NCBI RefSeq assembly: GCF_003576315.1
Contig: NZ_QWFZ01000039.1
Span: forward strand, 272,663 to 336,662
DNA length: 64,000 bases
Source of the DNA: Henriciella mobilis
Lineage (GTDB): Bacteria; Pseudomonadota; Alphaproteobacteria; Caulobacterales; Hyphomonadaceae
Direction of reading: 5' to 3'
A program made the translations under genes and the position numbers. The stretch's first letter is position 1, and every line of letters starts with the position of its first letter. Positions 55,158 through 63,998 of this stretch are shown one piece after another. Under the pieces are notes generated by a model. It saw only the letters and a list, made by a program, of their open reading frames with translations, was not told where the DNA came from and searched no databases.

Positions 55158-55583
55158 ATGATGAAACGACTGATCGCTTCCGTTTTTGTCGCGGTCCTGG
55201 CCGCCGGACCGCTAGCCTCATCCGCCCTCGCTCAGGGCCTGCCACCAGAAATGCCGGTCAACCGGGCTGACCTCATGGTCCGCAAGGCTGGCGGCATCCT
55301 GATTGATGTACGGCGCCCGGATGAGTGGGCCCAGACCGGTGTCCCGGTCACGGCGCATACCGTTTCTGTCGCGGATGACAATTTCATCAGCCAGGTTGAC
55401 CGGGTGACCGGCGGCAACAAGAGCCAGCGTATCGCGCTCATCTGCCGTTCGGGAAACCGTTCTACTGAGGCGCGCGACAAATTGTTGGCTGCCGGCTATC
55501 AGAACGTCACCAGCGTTGCCGGCGGGGTCATGGGCCCCGACGGCTGGATCGACGCCGACCTGCCGGTGCGGCCGTTCCGCTAG
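55158..55583 (+). CDS. Periplasmic rhodanese-domain protein
   Basis: 141 residues. Signal peptide (cleavage ALA-Q near residue 25) and one rhodanese domain with active-site Cys96 in ICRSGNRS and the VRRPDEWAQTGVP segment. Suggests a role in periplasmic sulfur or cyanide chemistry; substrate unknown. Start ATG 55158; a second ATG follows directly. Its TAG shares CTAG with the convergent POT gene. Confidence 0.88.
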   Translation: MMKRLIASVFVAVLAAGPLASSALAQGLPPEMPVNRADLMVRKAGGILIDVRRPDEWAQTGVPVTAHTVSVADDNFISQVDRVTGGNKSQRIALICRSGNRSTEARDKLLAAGYQNVTSVAGGVMGPDGWIDADLPVRPFR

Positions 55584-57388
55584 TCCGGGCTCCGATCCAG
55601 GGTCACGCCAGCCGCATCCACCTCACCGCGACGTTCTTTCGGGCCGCTGCCGTCAGCGCCGTGGGTCAGCTTGCGTAGCCACGGGCTCGCCACAAGCAGG
55701 ACGATGCCAAGCGCCACGGCAGCCGTACCGAGCTGGGCATAAACAGCACTGTATGCATCAATGCTCTGCTGCGCCGGCGCCCCTTCCGGCACCTGCGTCG
55801 CGCGGGCCACCTGGGCTGCGATAACGTTGGCGTAAGACGACGCCAGGAACCAGAAGCCCATCATGAAGCCGACAATCGTCTTCACGGACAGTTTGGTAAC
55901 AGCCGACAGGCCGACCGGGGACAGGAAGACTTCACCAGTCGTGTGCAGGAGATACATGAGGACGATGAAGATGACACTGATCTTGATCGTGCCATCTGCC
56001 CCTTCAGACGCCCCGGCAATACCGAGATTCAGCACATAGAAGCCGGCCCCGATCTGAACCATGGCCAAGCCAAACTTGAAGAAGGCGTTCGGTTCCTTCC
56101 CGCGCTTGCCGAGGAACGTCCACAGCGCCGCGATGATCGGTGCGAAGATAATAATGAACAGCGGATTGGCCGATTGCAGCACCGGCGCCGGGAACTCCCA
56201 GCCGCCAATTTCATTGGTGACGTGTGCGGCCGCAAATAGATTCAGCGAACTCGGCCCCTGGTCGAACAGCGCCCAGAACAGAACCGACGAAACGATCAGG
56301 ATTAGCAGGCCGATCATCTTGTCGCGCGCGACCGGCTCCAGCTTGGCAAGCATGTAGATGACAATGCCTGTCGTGACGACAGCGAACACCCCATGCATGG
56401 CCAGCGACATGATCCCGGCGATCTGAAGCAGGAAAAAGGCGACGATGACGAAGGCAAATCCAGAAAGATAGACTAGCCATTCACGGTTGATGCCGGCAAC
56501 GACCGGCGTTTTCAGATCGACGTCTGCGGGCGGCTCTGCACGTCCTTCCAGCCAGTCCTGGCCAATCACAAAAACGATGAGGCCGGCCAGCATGCCGACC
56601 GCGGCGAGACCGAAGCCCGCCCACCAGCCGAGCGTCGCAGCCGCAATCGCGCAGAAGATACCGGCCAGGAAAGAGCCCAGATTGATACCCATGTAGTAGA
56701 TGGTGAAACCCGCATCGCGGCGCCGGTCACCTTCTTCGTAAAGCGCGCCAACGCATGTCGAGATGTTCGGCTTCAGGAAGCCGACACCCGCCACGATAAA
56801 GGCGAGTGCGAGAAAAAGGATCGTGCTGTAAAGCGGGCTTTGAACGCGTTCGATCGTACCGGTCGCCGTAACAGTCCCGCCGTCTGTTTCGTAGGAAATA
56901 TTACGAATATCGGAGCCCTTCTCAGGCTGCTCGAACGTCAGGATTGGCACCTCTGCGCCATCGACAACAATGTTCCGGCTCTGGGACTCGTCGTACTCCA
57001 TGCGGGTGAGCTCATAGCTCGTCCCGTCAATGACGATGGCCTCGCTCGCTTTCGGGCCATGAAAGCCCATCAGACCGTGGCCAATCACGAGCAAGATCGC
57101 GCCGAAAGTCACTGCCTTCCGAAAGCCGATGTATTTGTCCGCCAGATAGCCACCGAGGAGCGGCCCCAGATACACAAGCGCCACATAGGCGCCGTAAAGC
57201 GTCAGCGAGAAGTCGCTTTCGAACAGGAAATGCCAAGTGAGATAGAGAATGAGCAGGCCGCGCATCCCGTAATAGGAAAAGCGCTCCCACATCTCCGCAA
57301 AAAACAGGATTACTAGGCCGCGAGGATGGCCAAGAATGGTTGGACGGTCCGACTCTACCGAGACGCCATCGGCGGTTGCGTCACTCAT
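55580..57388 (-). CDS. POT/PTR family proton-dependent oligopeptide transporter
   Basis: 602 residues from ATG 57388 (GGGGAG upstream), about 12-14 membrane helices. The family ExxER motif is in FFAEMWERFSYYGMRG; DKYIGFRKAV, VGFLKPNISTCVG and FTIYYMGINLGSF are the PTR2 signatures. Between helices near residue 120-185 there is a long extracytoplasmic insertion (DGTSYELTRMEYDES and on), common in this bacterial subgroup. Imports di/tripeptides with protons. Confidence 0.93.
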   Translation of the reverse strand: MSDATADGVSVESDRPTILGHPRGLVILFFAEMWERFSYYGMRGLLILYLTWHFLFESDFSLTLYGAYVALVYLGPLLGGYLADKYIGFRKAVTFGAILLVIGHGLMGFHGPKASEAIVIDGTSYELTRMEYDESQSRNIVVDGAEVPILTFEQPEKGSDIRNISYETDGGTVTATGTIERVQSPLYSTILFLALAFIVAGVGFLKPNISTCVGALYEEGDRRRDAGFTIYYMGINLGSFLAGIFCAIAAATLGWWAGFGLAAVGMLAGLIVFVIGQDWLEGRAEPPADVDLKTPVVAGINREWLVYLSGFAFVIVAFFLLQIAGIMSLAMHGVFAVVTTGIVIYMLAKLEPVARDKMIGLLILIVSSVLFWALFDQGPSSLNLFAAAHVTNEIGGWEFPAPVLQSANPLFIIIFAPIIAALWTFLGKRGKEPNAFFKFGLAMVQIGAGFYVLNLGIAGASEGADGTIKISVIFIVLMYLLHTTGEVFLSPVGLSAVTKLSVKTIVGFMMGFWFLASSYANVIAAQVARATQVPEGAPAQQSIDAYSAVYAQLGTAAVALGIVLLVASPWLRKLTHGADGSGPKERRGEVDAAGVTLDRSPD

Positions 57389-57497
57389 TTTCACTCCCCA
57401 AGCCTCTCTACAGAGACTCAAAATCTGCCCTAAGTGACGCTACTAACACCACGCGTTCCCGCGCGGCTCAAGCAAGGATGTGCCATTTGTTCCGGGA

Positions 57498-57516
57498 AGG
57501 GCGCAAGATGCGCCCT
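57498..57516 (-). other. Hairpin at the gshA stop codon
   Basis: Perfect 8-bp stem (AGGGCGCA/TGCGCCCT) with 3-nt loop, overlapping the gshA TAG. The sequence after it is not T-rich, so a terminator call is weak. Confidence 0.35.
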
Positions 57517-58894
57517 AGTAGGCCAGTGTATCGAAGGCTGGTTCGACCCGCCTGCCCCACTCACCGTAATAGAGTTCCAGCAAGCGGTCGGCTGGCGTGA
57601 GGCCCGAGGATGCGATTTCATCCAGCTCAGACAGGAAGCCGGATTCGTCGTCGCCTGCCGTATTGTATTTCTTGCGCGCCTTCAGCCCGTTCCGGCTGAT
57701 AGCGAGGACGTCGAGAGCCAGGTCCCGCATCGACCGTCCACCCGGTACCGGCGTCTTCAGGCCGAGCGTTCCAACCGACAGGCGCACGGCTTCGCGCTCC
57801 GGCGCGCTCCAGTCTTTGACAAGGTCCCAGGCCGCATCAAGCGAATCCTGATCATAGAGAACGCCGGTCCAGAAGGCGGAAAAGGCACAGAGCCGGCTCC
57901 ACGGGCCTGAATCAGACCCGCGCATTTCAAGGAAGCGTTTCAGGCGCACTTCCGGGAAAATGGTCGACAGGTGATCGACAAAATCATCAATCGCCGGTTT
58001 CTCTCCCGGAAGGATGTCGAGTTTTCCGTCCATGAAGTCACGGAAGCTTTTGCCAGACGCATCAAGGTACTTGCCGCCGCGGCGAACAAAATACATCGGT
58101 ACATCAAGGGCGTAGTCGACATAGCGCTCGAACCCGGCCCCATCCTCGAACATGAAGGGTAGCATGCCGGACCGGTCCGGGTCTGTGTCTGTCCAGATGT
58201 GTGAGCGATAGGACAGGTAGCCATTCGTCCGTCCCTCGGTGAATGGCGAATTGGCAAAAAGGGCGGTCCCGAGCGGCTGCAGCGCGAGCGAGACCCGAAG
58301 TTTCTTCACCATGTCGGCTTCGGAGGAGAAATCCATGTTCGCCTGCACGGTACAGGTCCGGAACATCATCTCGCGGCCCAGCCGGCCGACCTTGAGCATG
58401 TAGTCCCGCATGATCTTGTAGCGGCCCTTGGGCATCATCGGTGTTTCGTCCATCGACCAGAGCGGCGAAGAGCCCATACCCAGGAAGCCAATTCCCAGCG
58501 GGTCTGCGATCTCGCGAACCTCCCGCAGGTGATCACCGACCTCATTGCAGGTCTGATGGATATGCTCCAGCGGCGCGCCGGACAGTTCGAACTGGCCGCC
58601 CGGCTCGAGGCTGACGCTGGCGCCGTCCTTTTTCAATCCGATCAGATGTCCGCCTTCGATGATCGGCTCCCAGCCAAACTGGTCCCGGAGCCCTTCCAGC
58701 ATCGCGCGCACAGAAACGTCGCCTTCATAGGGAAGCGGACGAAGCCCGTCGCGGATAAACCCGAATTTCTCGTGTTCGGTCCCGATCTTCCAGTCCGCCT
58801 TGGGCGTGCAGCCTGCCTCCATCCATTCGACCATTTCGGCCTTGGACTCGATACGCGGGGCGGATTCGTCGATGTCGGAAGTCGGCGTTGTCAT
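57515..58894 (-). CDS. gshA: Glutamate-cysteine ligase, class 3 (plant type)
   Basis: First step of glutathione synthesis. 459 residues. Plant/alphaproteobacterial type: KIGTEHEKFGF, IEGGHLIGLKKDGASVSLEPGGQFELSG, GMGSSPLWSMDETPMMPKGRY, CTVQANMDF. Two cysteines that form the redox switch in plants should be checked. It starts 15 bases after the rsmE stop, the common rsmE-gshA order in alphaproteobacteria. No strong Shine-Dalgarno. Confidence 0.95.
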   Translation of the reverse strand: MTTPTSDIDESAPRIESKAEMVEWMEAGCTPKADWKIGTEHEKFGFIRDGLRPLPYEGDVSVRAMLEGLRDQFGWEPIIEGGHLIGLKKDGASVSLEPGGQFELSGAPLEHIHQTCNEVGDHLREVREIADPLGIGFLGMGSSPLWSMDETPMMPKGRYKIMRDYMLKVGRLGREMMFRTCTVQANMDFSSEADMVKKLRVSLALQPLGTALFANSPFTEGRTNGYLSYRSHIWTDTDPDRSGMLPFMFEDGAGFERYVDYALDVPMYFVRRGGKYLDASGKSFRDFMDGKLDILPGEKPAIDDFVDHLSTIFPEVRLKRFLEMRGSDSGPWSRLCAFSAFWTGVLYDQDSLDAAWDLVKDWSAPEREAVRLSVGTLGLKTPVPGGRSMRDLALDVLAISRNGLKARKKYNTAGDDESGFLSELDEIASSGLTPADRLLELYYGEWGRRVEPAFDTLAY

Positions 58895-58909
58895 TGCGCA
58901 GGCTGCCCT

Positions 58910-59671
58910 CTAGCCGTTGGATGTTTTTGGCAGATAGGGATCATTGCGCCAGTCGCCAACCAGCGACTGCCAAAGTGTGAGCGCCGACACGACCGCCGTC
59001 TCGGCACGAAGGATTCGCGGACCAAGCGTCACCGGCCTGACAAAGGATAGCGACCTCAGCCGTTCGCGCTCAGCCGCGGAGAAACCGCCTTCCGGACCGA
59101 TCAACAGGCCGGCCGCCGTCTCCTTCGCATGGCTTAAGGCCTCGGCCATGGGCAAAGCCTCGCCGGCCTCATCGCAATAGTAGAGGGGGACGGTCGGGTT
59201 CCAGTGATCGAGCGCTTTCCATAGCGAAACATCATCCTCAACGGTCGGAATATCCATTCGCTCGGTCTGCTCTGCCGCTTCAATAACGACCGCCTGCAGC
59301 CGGTCGCTTCTTACCCGGCTGGACTGCGTAAACTCTGTCATCACGGGCTGAATGCGCCGAACTCCAAGCTCGCAGGCCTTTTCGACGACGAAATCGGTGC
59401 GGGCCTTCTTTAGCGGCGCAAACAGAAGCGTAAGGTCAGGCGCCGCATACTGCTCGCGCGTGCAGGCCACCGGCTCCACCTGGACCTTCTTGGCACTCTC
59501 CTGGACCAGACGGGCACGCCATTCACCGTTCCGGCCATTGAAGACGCGCAGATCCGCGCCATCCTCAAGACGCATGACACGAGTAAGGTACTTCGACTGC
59601 TTCTCGTCCAGAGAAACAGCCTGTCTCTCATCGAGAGGCGCATCAATGTATATCCGGGGCGGGGAACTCAT
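58910..59671 (-). CDS. rsmE: 16S rRNA m3U1498 methyltransferase
   Basis: 253 residues from ATG 59671 (MSSPPRIYID), N-terminal PUA-like domain and a SPOUT knot with GLLIGPEGGFSAAE and LGPRILRAETAVVSAL. An ATG three codons upstream is possible. Divergent from the aldehyde dehydrogenase gene, 57 bp between starts; first of the rsmE-gshA pair. Confidence 0.93.
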   Translation of the reverse strand: MSSPPRIYIDAPLDERQAVSLDEKQSKYLTRVMRLEDGADLRVFNGRNGEWRARLVQESAKKVQVEPVACTREQYAAPDLTLLFAPLKKARTDFVVEKACELGVRRIQPVMTEFTQSSRVRSDRLQAVVIEAAEQTERMDIPTVEDDVSLWKALDHWNPTVPLYYCDEAGEALPMAEALSHAKETAAGLLIGPEGGFSAAERERLRSLSFVRPVTLGPRILRAETAVVSALTLWQSLVGDWRNDPYLPKTSNG

Positions 59672-59728
59672 CGCGCCCATATAGTCTTGTGTCGGATAAG
59701 AGTTAAGCCATCAAACGAGGCAATTTCC

Positions 59729-61093
59729 ATGAGCGTCCAGTCGATCAATCCCGCCAGCGAAGAGATCATCGAGACTTTCGAAGCCCACAACGATGTCGAG
59801 ATCGAGCACAGGCTTGCCGCTGCCGCTGAGACCTTCACGCACTGGCGCCTGACCAGCCTCGAAAAAAGAGCCGAATTGTTCGAAGCGGCCGCCAGCATCA
59901 TGGAAGAAGACCGCGAGCGCCTTGCTCGCCACATGACGCTCGAAATGGGCAAACCGCTGTCCCAGGCGCTCGGCGAGATCGACAAGTGCGCCTGGGTCTG
60001 CCGGCACTATGCCGAACATGGCGAAGCTTACCTCGCCGATGAGCGCATCAAGACCGATGCGAGCAAAGCCTATGTCAGGCATCTCCCGATCGGGCCGGTT
60101 CTCGCCGTGATGCCATGGAATTTTCCGTTCTGGCAGGTTTTCCGATTCGCAGCGCCTGCCCTGATGGCTGGTAATGTCGGACTGCTGAAGCATGCTTCAA
60201 ATGTCTGGCGGTGCGCGATCGATATCGAGGAGATATTCCTCAAGGCAGGCTTCCCGGAAGGCTGTTTCCAGACACTGCTGGTCGGTTCCGAGAAGGTCGA
60301 AGGTATTCTCAGGGACAAACGCGTGAAAGCCACCACCCTGACTGGATCCGGACCAGCCGGCGGTGCTGTTGCGTCAACCGCTGGGGGCGAGATCAAACCG
60401 TCTGTCCTGGAGCTGGGCGGCACCGATGCCTTCATCGTCATGCCCTCAGCCGATCTCGATTCCGCCGTTGAAACGGCCATAGACGGCCGGATTCAGAACT
60501 CCGGTCAGTCCTGCATCGCCGCCAAGCGCTTCCTGGTTCACGCGGACATATACGACGAGTTCCGCGACAAGTTCATCGCCGGCATGCAAGCGATAACAAT
60601 TGGCAACCCGCTGGAAGACGGCGTAAAGCTCGGGCCGCTTGCCATGAAAGCCATTCGCGATGATCTGCAGAAGCAAACCAGAGCATCCATAGAGGCCGGC
60701 GCGAAGCCTCTTCTTGAACCTCAGTCGCTGCCCGAGAAGGGCTGGTGGTTGGCGCCGCAGATTCTGGAAGACATTCCCGACATGGCGCCTGCAGCCCATG
60801 AGGAAATGTTCGGGCCAGTGGCCGGGCTGTGGAAGGTTACCTCGCTGACCCAAGCCATCGAACGTGCCAATCGCAGCGATTTCGGCTTGGGCTCGGCGAT
60901 CTTCACGCAGGACGAAGCGGACATCGACATCGCCATTCGCGACCTGGAGGCCGGATCGACCTTTGTAAACGCGAAGGTCGCCAGCGATCCGCGCCTGCCC
61001 TTTGGCGGCATCAAGCAGTCCGGCTTTGGCAGGGAACTCTCGCGCGACGGCATTCTGGCGTTTGTGAATCGCAAGACAATCTCTATCGCTTGA
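59729..61093 (+). CDS. NAD(P)-dependent aldehyde dehydrogenase (succinate-semialdehyde type)
   Basis: 454 residues from ATG 59729 (GAGG 8 bases upstream). Catalytic Cys262 in NSGQSCIAAKRF, Glu228 in LELGGTDAF, Asn131 in PWNFPFWQ. The short length and YVRHLPIGPVLAVMPWNFP put it near the SAD/GabD-like short group rather than the 480-residue class. Oxidises succinate semialdehyde or related aldehydes to acids. In-frame codons upstream of 59729 were rejected as unconserved. Confidence 0.9.
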   Translation: MSVQSINPASEEIIETFEAHNDVEIEHRLAAAAETFTHWRLTSLEKRAELFEAAASIMEEDRERLARHMTLEMGKPLSQALGEIDKCAWVCRHYAEHGEAYLADERIKTDASKAYVRHLPIGPVLAVMPWNFPFWQVFRFAAPALMAGNVGLLKHASNVWRCAIDIEEIFLKAGFPEGCFQTLLVGSEKVEGILRDKRVKATTLTGSGPAGGAVASTAGGEIKPSVLELGGTDAFIVMPSADLDSAVETAIDGRIQNSGQSCIAAKRFLVHADIYDEFRDKFIAGMQAITIGNPLEDGVKLGPLAMKAIRDDLQKQTRASIEAGAKPLLEPQSLPEKGWWLAPQILEDIPDMAPAAHEEMFGPVAGLWKVTSLTQAIERANRSDFGLGSAIFTQDEADIDIAIRDLEAGSTFVNAKVASDPRLPFGGIKQSGFGRELSRDGILAFVNRKTISIA

Positions 61094-61119
61094 GGGGCAA
61101 AATTCGCTATAGGGGCGGC

Positions 61120-62088
61120 ATGACTGAAACGAAAGACGATTCCCGGGATACTGATCCGGTCGATGCGGACATCGAGAAAAAGCCGCAGGCGCCAGCTGAC
61201 AGCGCCCTCCCGGAATGGCTCGTTTCCCTGCCGGAAAAGCTGGTTCCTTTTGCGGCGCTGGCCCGGCTCGATCGCCCGATCGGCACATGGCTCGTGATAC
61301 TCCCGACGCTCGCGTCGTTCGCTTATACGCGCATCTCGACCGGCTTCTACTGGACCGACATCTGGTGGCAGTTGCTGTTCGCCATCGGCGCTATTGTCAT
61401 GCGTGGGGCTGCCTGCACCTGGAACGACATCACCGACCGGGATTTTGATGCGAAGGTCGAGCGCACAGCCAGCCGGCCATTGCCATCGGGCCAGGTCAGC
61501 CTTCGGGACGCATACATCTTCCTCGGCGTTCAGCTATTAGTCGGTTTTCTCGCTTGGCTTTGCCTGCCGCTGGACGCCAAGATTGTCGCGCTACTCGCTA
61601 TCCCTCTGATCGGGGCCTATCCTTTCATGAAGCGGATCACCTGGTGGCCGCAGGCCTGGCTCGGGGCGACCATTAACTGGGGCGCGCTGGTGGCCGCCGC
61701 CACCGCCGTGCATGTCTCGTTCGGGACGCTTATCCTGTTCTTCGGCTTTGCGGCCTGGACCATCGCCTATGACACGATCTACGCCATCCAGGATGAAGAA
61801 GACGATGCGCTGATCGGCGTGAAATCCACAGCCCGGCTGATGGGCGAGCGGGTCATCCTCGGCGCTTTCTCGTTTTTCCTCATCGCAGCCGCCTGCTTCG
61901 CTGTGGCGGCAGCCGGCACAGGCGCAACCCGGATCGGTGCGCTGACCGTGATTGCCTTCCTCGTCCACGCGATCTGGCAGGTGCACACGCTCGACCGAGA
62001 CAAGGGCACGGCCCTGAAGGTTTTCAGGTCGAATGCCTGGGCGGGGCTCATCCTGGTGGCGGGCTTCACAGTTGCCGCCGCGCTGTAA
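61120..62088 (+). CDS. ubiA: 4-hydroxybenzoate polyprenyltransferase
   Basis: Second step of ubiquinone synthesis, inner membrane. 322 residues from ATG 61120. A charged N-terminal extension of about 50 residues precedes eight to nine membrane helices with both aspartate-rich motifs: NDITDRDFDAKVERTASRPLPSG and YDTIYAIQDEEDD. A much longer in-frame reading upstream overlaps the aldehyde dehydrogenase in another frame and was rejected. 26 bases after the aldehyde dehydrogenase stop. Confidence 0.93.
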   Translation: MTETKDDSRDTDPVDADIEKKPQAPADSALPEWLVSLPEKLVPFAALARLDRPIGTWLVILPTLASFAYTRISTGFYWTDIWWQLLFAIGAIVMRGAACTWNDITDRDFDAKVERTASRPLPSGQVSLRDAYIFLGVQLLVGFLAWLCLPLDAKIVALLAIPLIGAYPFMKRITWWPQAWLGATINWGALVAAATAVHVSFGTLILFFGFAAWTIAYDTIYAIQDEEDDALIGVKSTARLMGERVILGAFSFFLIAAACFAVAAAGTGATRIGALTVIAFLVHAIWQVHTLDRDKGTALKVFRSNAWAGLILVAGFTVAAAL

Positions 62089-62138
62089 GCCGCAACAACC
62101 TCTTGGCTGACGCTGCGCCAATCGGGTAGATTGATCAT

Positions 62139-63098
62139 ATGCCTGCTGCAAAACGCATCCGCCCTCTGGACCTGTTCACCCGCGAGGAGTGGGCGCATGT
62201 GAGCCAGCGGTCCAACCTTCTGGGAACGGGCACAGTTGTTCATGCCTGGGCTGTCATTGCGCTCGCCATGGCCGCAGCGATCTGGCAGCCTTGGCTTGCG
62301 ATCATAGCCATTCCCGTGATTGGCGCGCGCCAGCTCGGCCTTGCGATCCTGATGCATGAAGCGGCCCATGGGGGGCTTCATTCCAACCGCAGGATCAACG
62401 ACTTTCTCGGCCAGTGGATCTGCGCCGCGCCGGTGGGCGCGCACCTCGGCAATTACCGCAATTACCACCTCACCCATCACAAATACGCCCAGCAGCCTGA
62501 AGACCCCGATCTCGGCCTCTCGGCGCCCTTCCCCGTGACCCGCCAGTCCCTTCACCGCAAGATCATCCGGGACCTCACGGGCCAGACTTTCTTCAAGCAG
62601 CGCCGCAACCAGTTCGCCAATGCGATGGGTCTCGGCATCCGCAAGTCGAAAGGCCAGACCAACAGGGCTCAATCGGCGCGCGAGGCCGTGATTCCTTTCC
62701 TTGCGACCAATCTGATCCTGCTCGCAGGCCTGACAATTGCCGGATACTGGTGGGCTTACTTCGTGCTCTGGCTGCTCCCCATGGCGACGTGGAACCAGCT
62801 TGTGACCCGGCTGCGGAATATTGCCGAGCATGCCGTCGTGCCGGATCATGAAGACCCGATGCGCCATGCCCGCACGACGCTTGCCAGCTGGTGGGAGAAG
62901 CTGCTGATCGCGCCTTACTGGGTGAACTATCACTGCGAGCATCACATGTTCATGCACCTGCCCTGCTACCGGCTTCCGCGCGCTCACAAGCTGCTTGCGA
63001 AGAAGGGCGTGACCGCCCAGATGGAAGTCAAGCAAGGCTATTGGGGCGTCCTCAAGGAAGCCTCTTCCAAGCCAGCAAGGCCCGCCGTGGCCGTCTGA
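62139..63098 (+). CDS. Membrane fatty acid desaturase family protein
   Basis: 319 residues with the three histidine boxes of diiron desaturases/hydroxylases: HEAAH (73-77), HLTHH (110-114) and HCEHH (about 265-269), set among four membrane helices. NYRNYHLTHHKY is typical of the DesA/CrtR-like group, so acyl-lipid desaturation or hydroxylation of a lipid or carotenoid is likely. The regiospecificity is unknown. No nearby reductase. ATG 62139. Confidence 0.9.
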   Translation: MPAAKRIRPLDLFTREEWAHVSQRSNLLGTGTVVHAWAVIALAMAAAIWQPWLAIIAIPVIGARQLGLAILMHEAAHGGLHSNRRINDFLGQWICAAPVGAHLGNYRNYHLTHHKYAQQPEDPDLGLSAPFPVTRQSLHRKIIRDLTGQTFFKQRRNQFANAMGLGIRKSKGQTNRAQSAREAVIPFLATNLILLAGLTIAGYWWAYFVLWLLPMATWNQLVTRLRNIAEHAVVPDHEDPMRHARTTLASWWEKLLIAPYWVNYHCEHHMFMHLPCYRLPRAHKLLAKKGVTAQMEVKQGYWGVLKEASSKPARPAVAV

Positions 63099-63143
63099 AC
63101 CTGCCAGCCGGGAATGCTGGCCAACCAGCCAGGAGCCAGCCTC

Positions 63144-63812
63144 ATGACCAAACTGACCATCGAAATGGTGTCCGACCTTGTCTGCCCCTGGTGCTGGCTT
63201 GGCCTTCGCCGGATACAGAGCGCGATTGCGCTGGTGCCGGAGATAGAGGTCGAACTTCTCTTCCGGCCCTTCGAACTCGATCCGACCATTCCCGAAGGCG
63301 GGGTGAACTATCGCGACTACATGGCCAGCAAGTTCGGCCCGGAAACCGAAGACAGCCGCTGGGTGGCAATGCGCGAAGCCCTCGTCCAGTACGGACAGGA
63401 AGAGGATATCCCTTATAATTTCAGCGAATTGCGCCACCGCCCCAACAGTTTCGATGCCCATCGCCTCGTTCGCTGGGCGCAGGGACAAGGCAAGGGCGCG
63501 GAGGCCAAGGAAGCGCTCTTTTCCGCTTATTTCGAACACGCCCGCGATATTGGCGATCATGACGTGCTCTGCGACATTGCCGAAGAGATCGGGCTGGAGC
63601 GGGATATCGTCGAGAAGCTGCTGCTTTCGGATGCCGACGTGGAAGCGGTCCGCAAGGAAGAAGAGCTCTTCCGGCAGATGGGTATTGGCGGCGTGCCAAC
63701 CTATATTGCGATGCGCCGGATCGCCGTTCAGGGCGCCGAAAGCGCTGAAAAGCTTGCGAAATTCATCAAGGCCTCCGCCGACCAGCTCCCCCAGCAGCGC
63801 AGTTACGGCTGA
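63144..63812 (+). CDS. DsbA family oxidoreductase, FrnE-like
   Basis: 222 residues from ATG 63144 (AGGAG upstream). No signal peptide, so cytoplasmic. Thioredoxin-fold with CPWC (Cys14, Cys17) in SDLVCPWCWLG, helical insertion, then GIGGVPTYI with the cis-Pro. FrnE/2-hydroxychromene isomerase-like group, proposed to catalyse thiol-disulfide or isomerase reactions. 45 bases after the desaturase; terminator follows. Confidence 0.9.
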   Translation: MTKLTIEMVSDLVCPWCWLGLRRIQSAIALVPEIEVELLFRPFELDPTIPEGGVNYRDYMASKFGPETEDSRWVAMREALVQYGQEEDIPYNFSELRHRPNSFDAHRLVRWAQGQGKGAEAKEALFSAYFEHARDIGDHDVLCDIAEEIGLERDIVEKLLLSDADVEAVRKEEELFRQMGIGGVPTYIAMRRIAVQGAESAEKLAKFIKASADQLPQQRSYG

Positions 63813-63813
63813 G

Positions 63814-63863
63814 CCAGCACCAGCGCCCGCAGCGTCCGTTGGGACGTGCGGCGTGCTGGTTTT
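63814..63863 (+). terminator. Terminator after the FrnE-like gene
   Basis: CCAGCAC (63814-63820) pairs with GTGCTGG (63853-63859), enclosing a second GC-rich helix, and TTTT follows at 63860-63863. It starts one base after the TGA stop. Confidence 0.65.
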
Positions 63864-63949
63864 GATCCCCGCTCCACTTCGTGCCGCGATGGATCGGGCT
63901 CAGGGAGTCTTTGGTTTGATCCCCGCTTCGCGATGGATCCGGCTCAGGG
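63861..63949. repeat. Pair of direct repeats
   Basis: Copy 1 (63861-63905) and copy 2 (63915-63949) both begin TTTGATCCCCGCT and share a GCGATGGATC-GGCTCAGGG end; copy 1 has about 10 extra bases in the middle. No ORF is supported. The pattern looks like a dispersed intergenic repeat. Confidence 0.6.
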
Positions 63950-63964
63950 CTGTTTGAAACATCA

Positions 63965-63998
63965 GTCCGCATGGTGAGCGAAGTCGAACCACGCGGAC
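63965..63998. repeat. REP-like imperfect palindrome
   Basis: GTCCGCATGGT and ACCACGCGGAC are inverted repeats of each other with one mismatch, separated by the 12-nt loop GAGCGAAGTCGA. Extragenic palindromes with this kind of sequence recur in related genomes, as I recall; copy number must be checked. Runs to the window edge. Confidence 0.5.

Noticed and set aside
63766..63972. 68-codon minus-strand frame at the window end
   Set aside because: It consists mostly of the direct repeats read in frame, with repeated peptide bits and no start signal.
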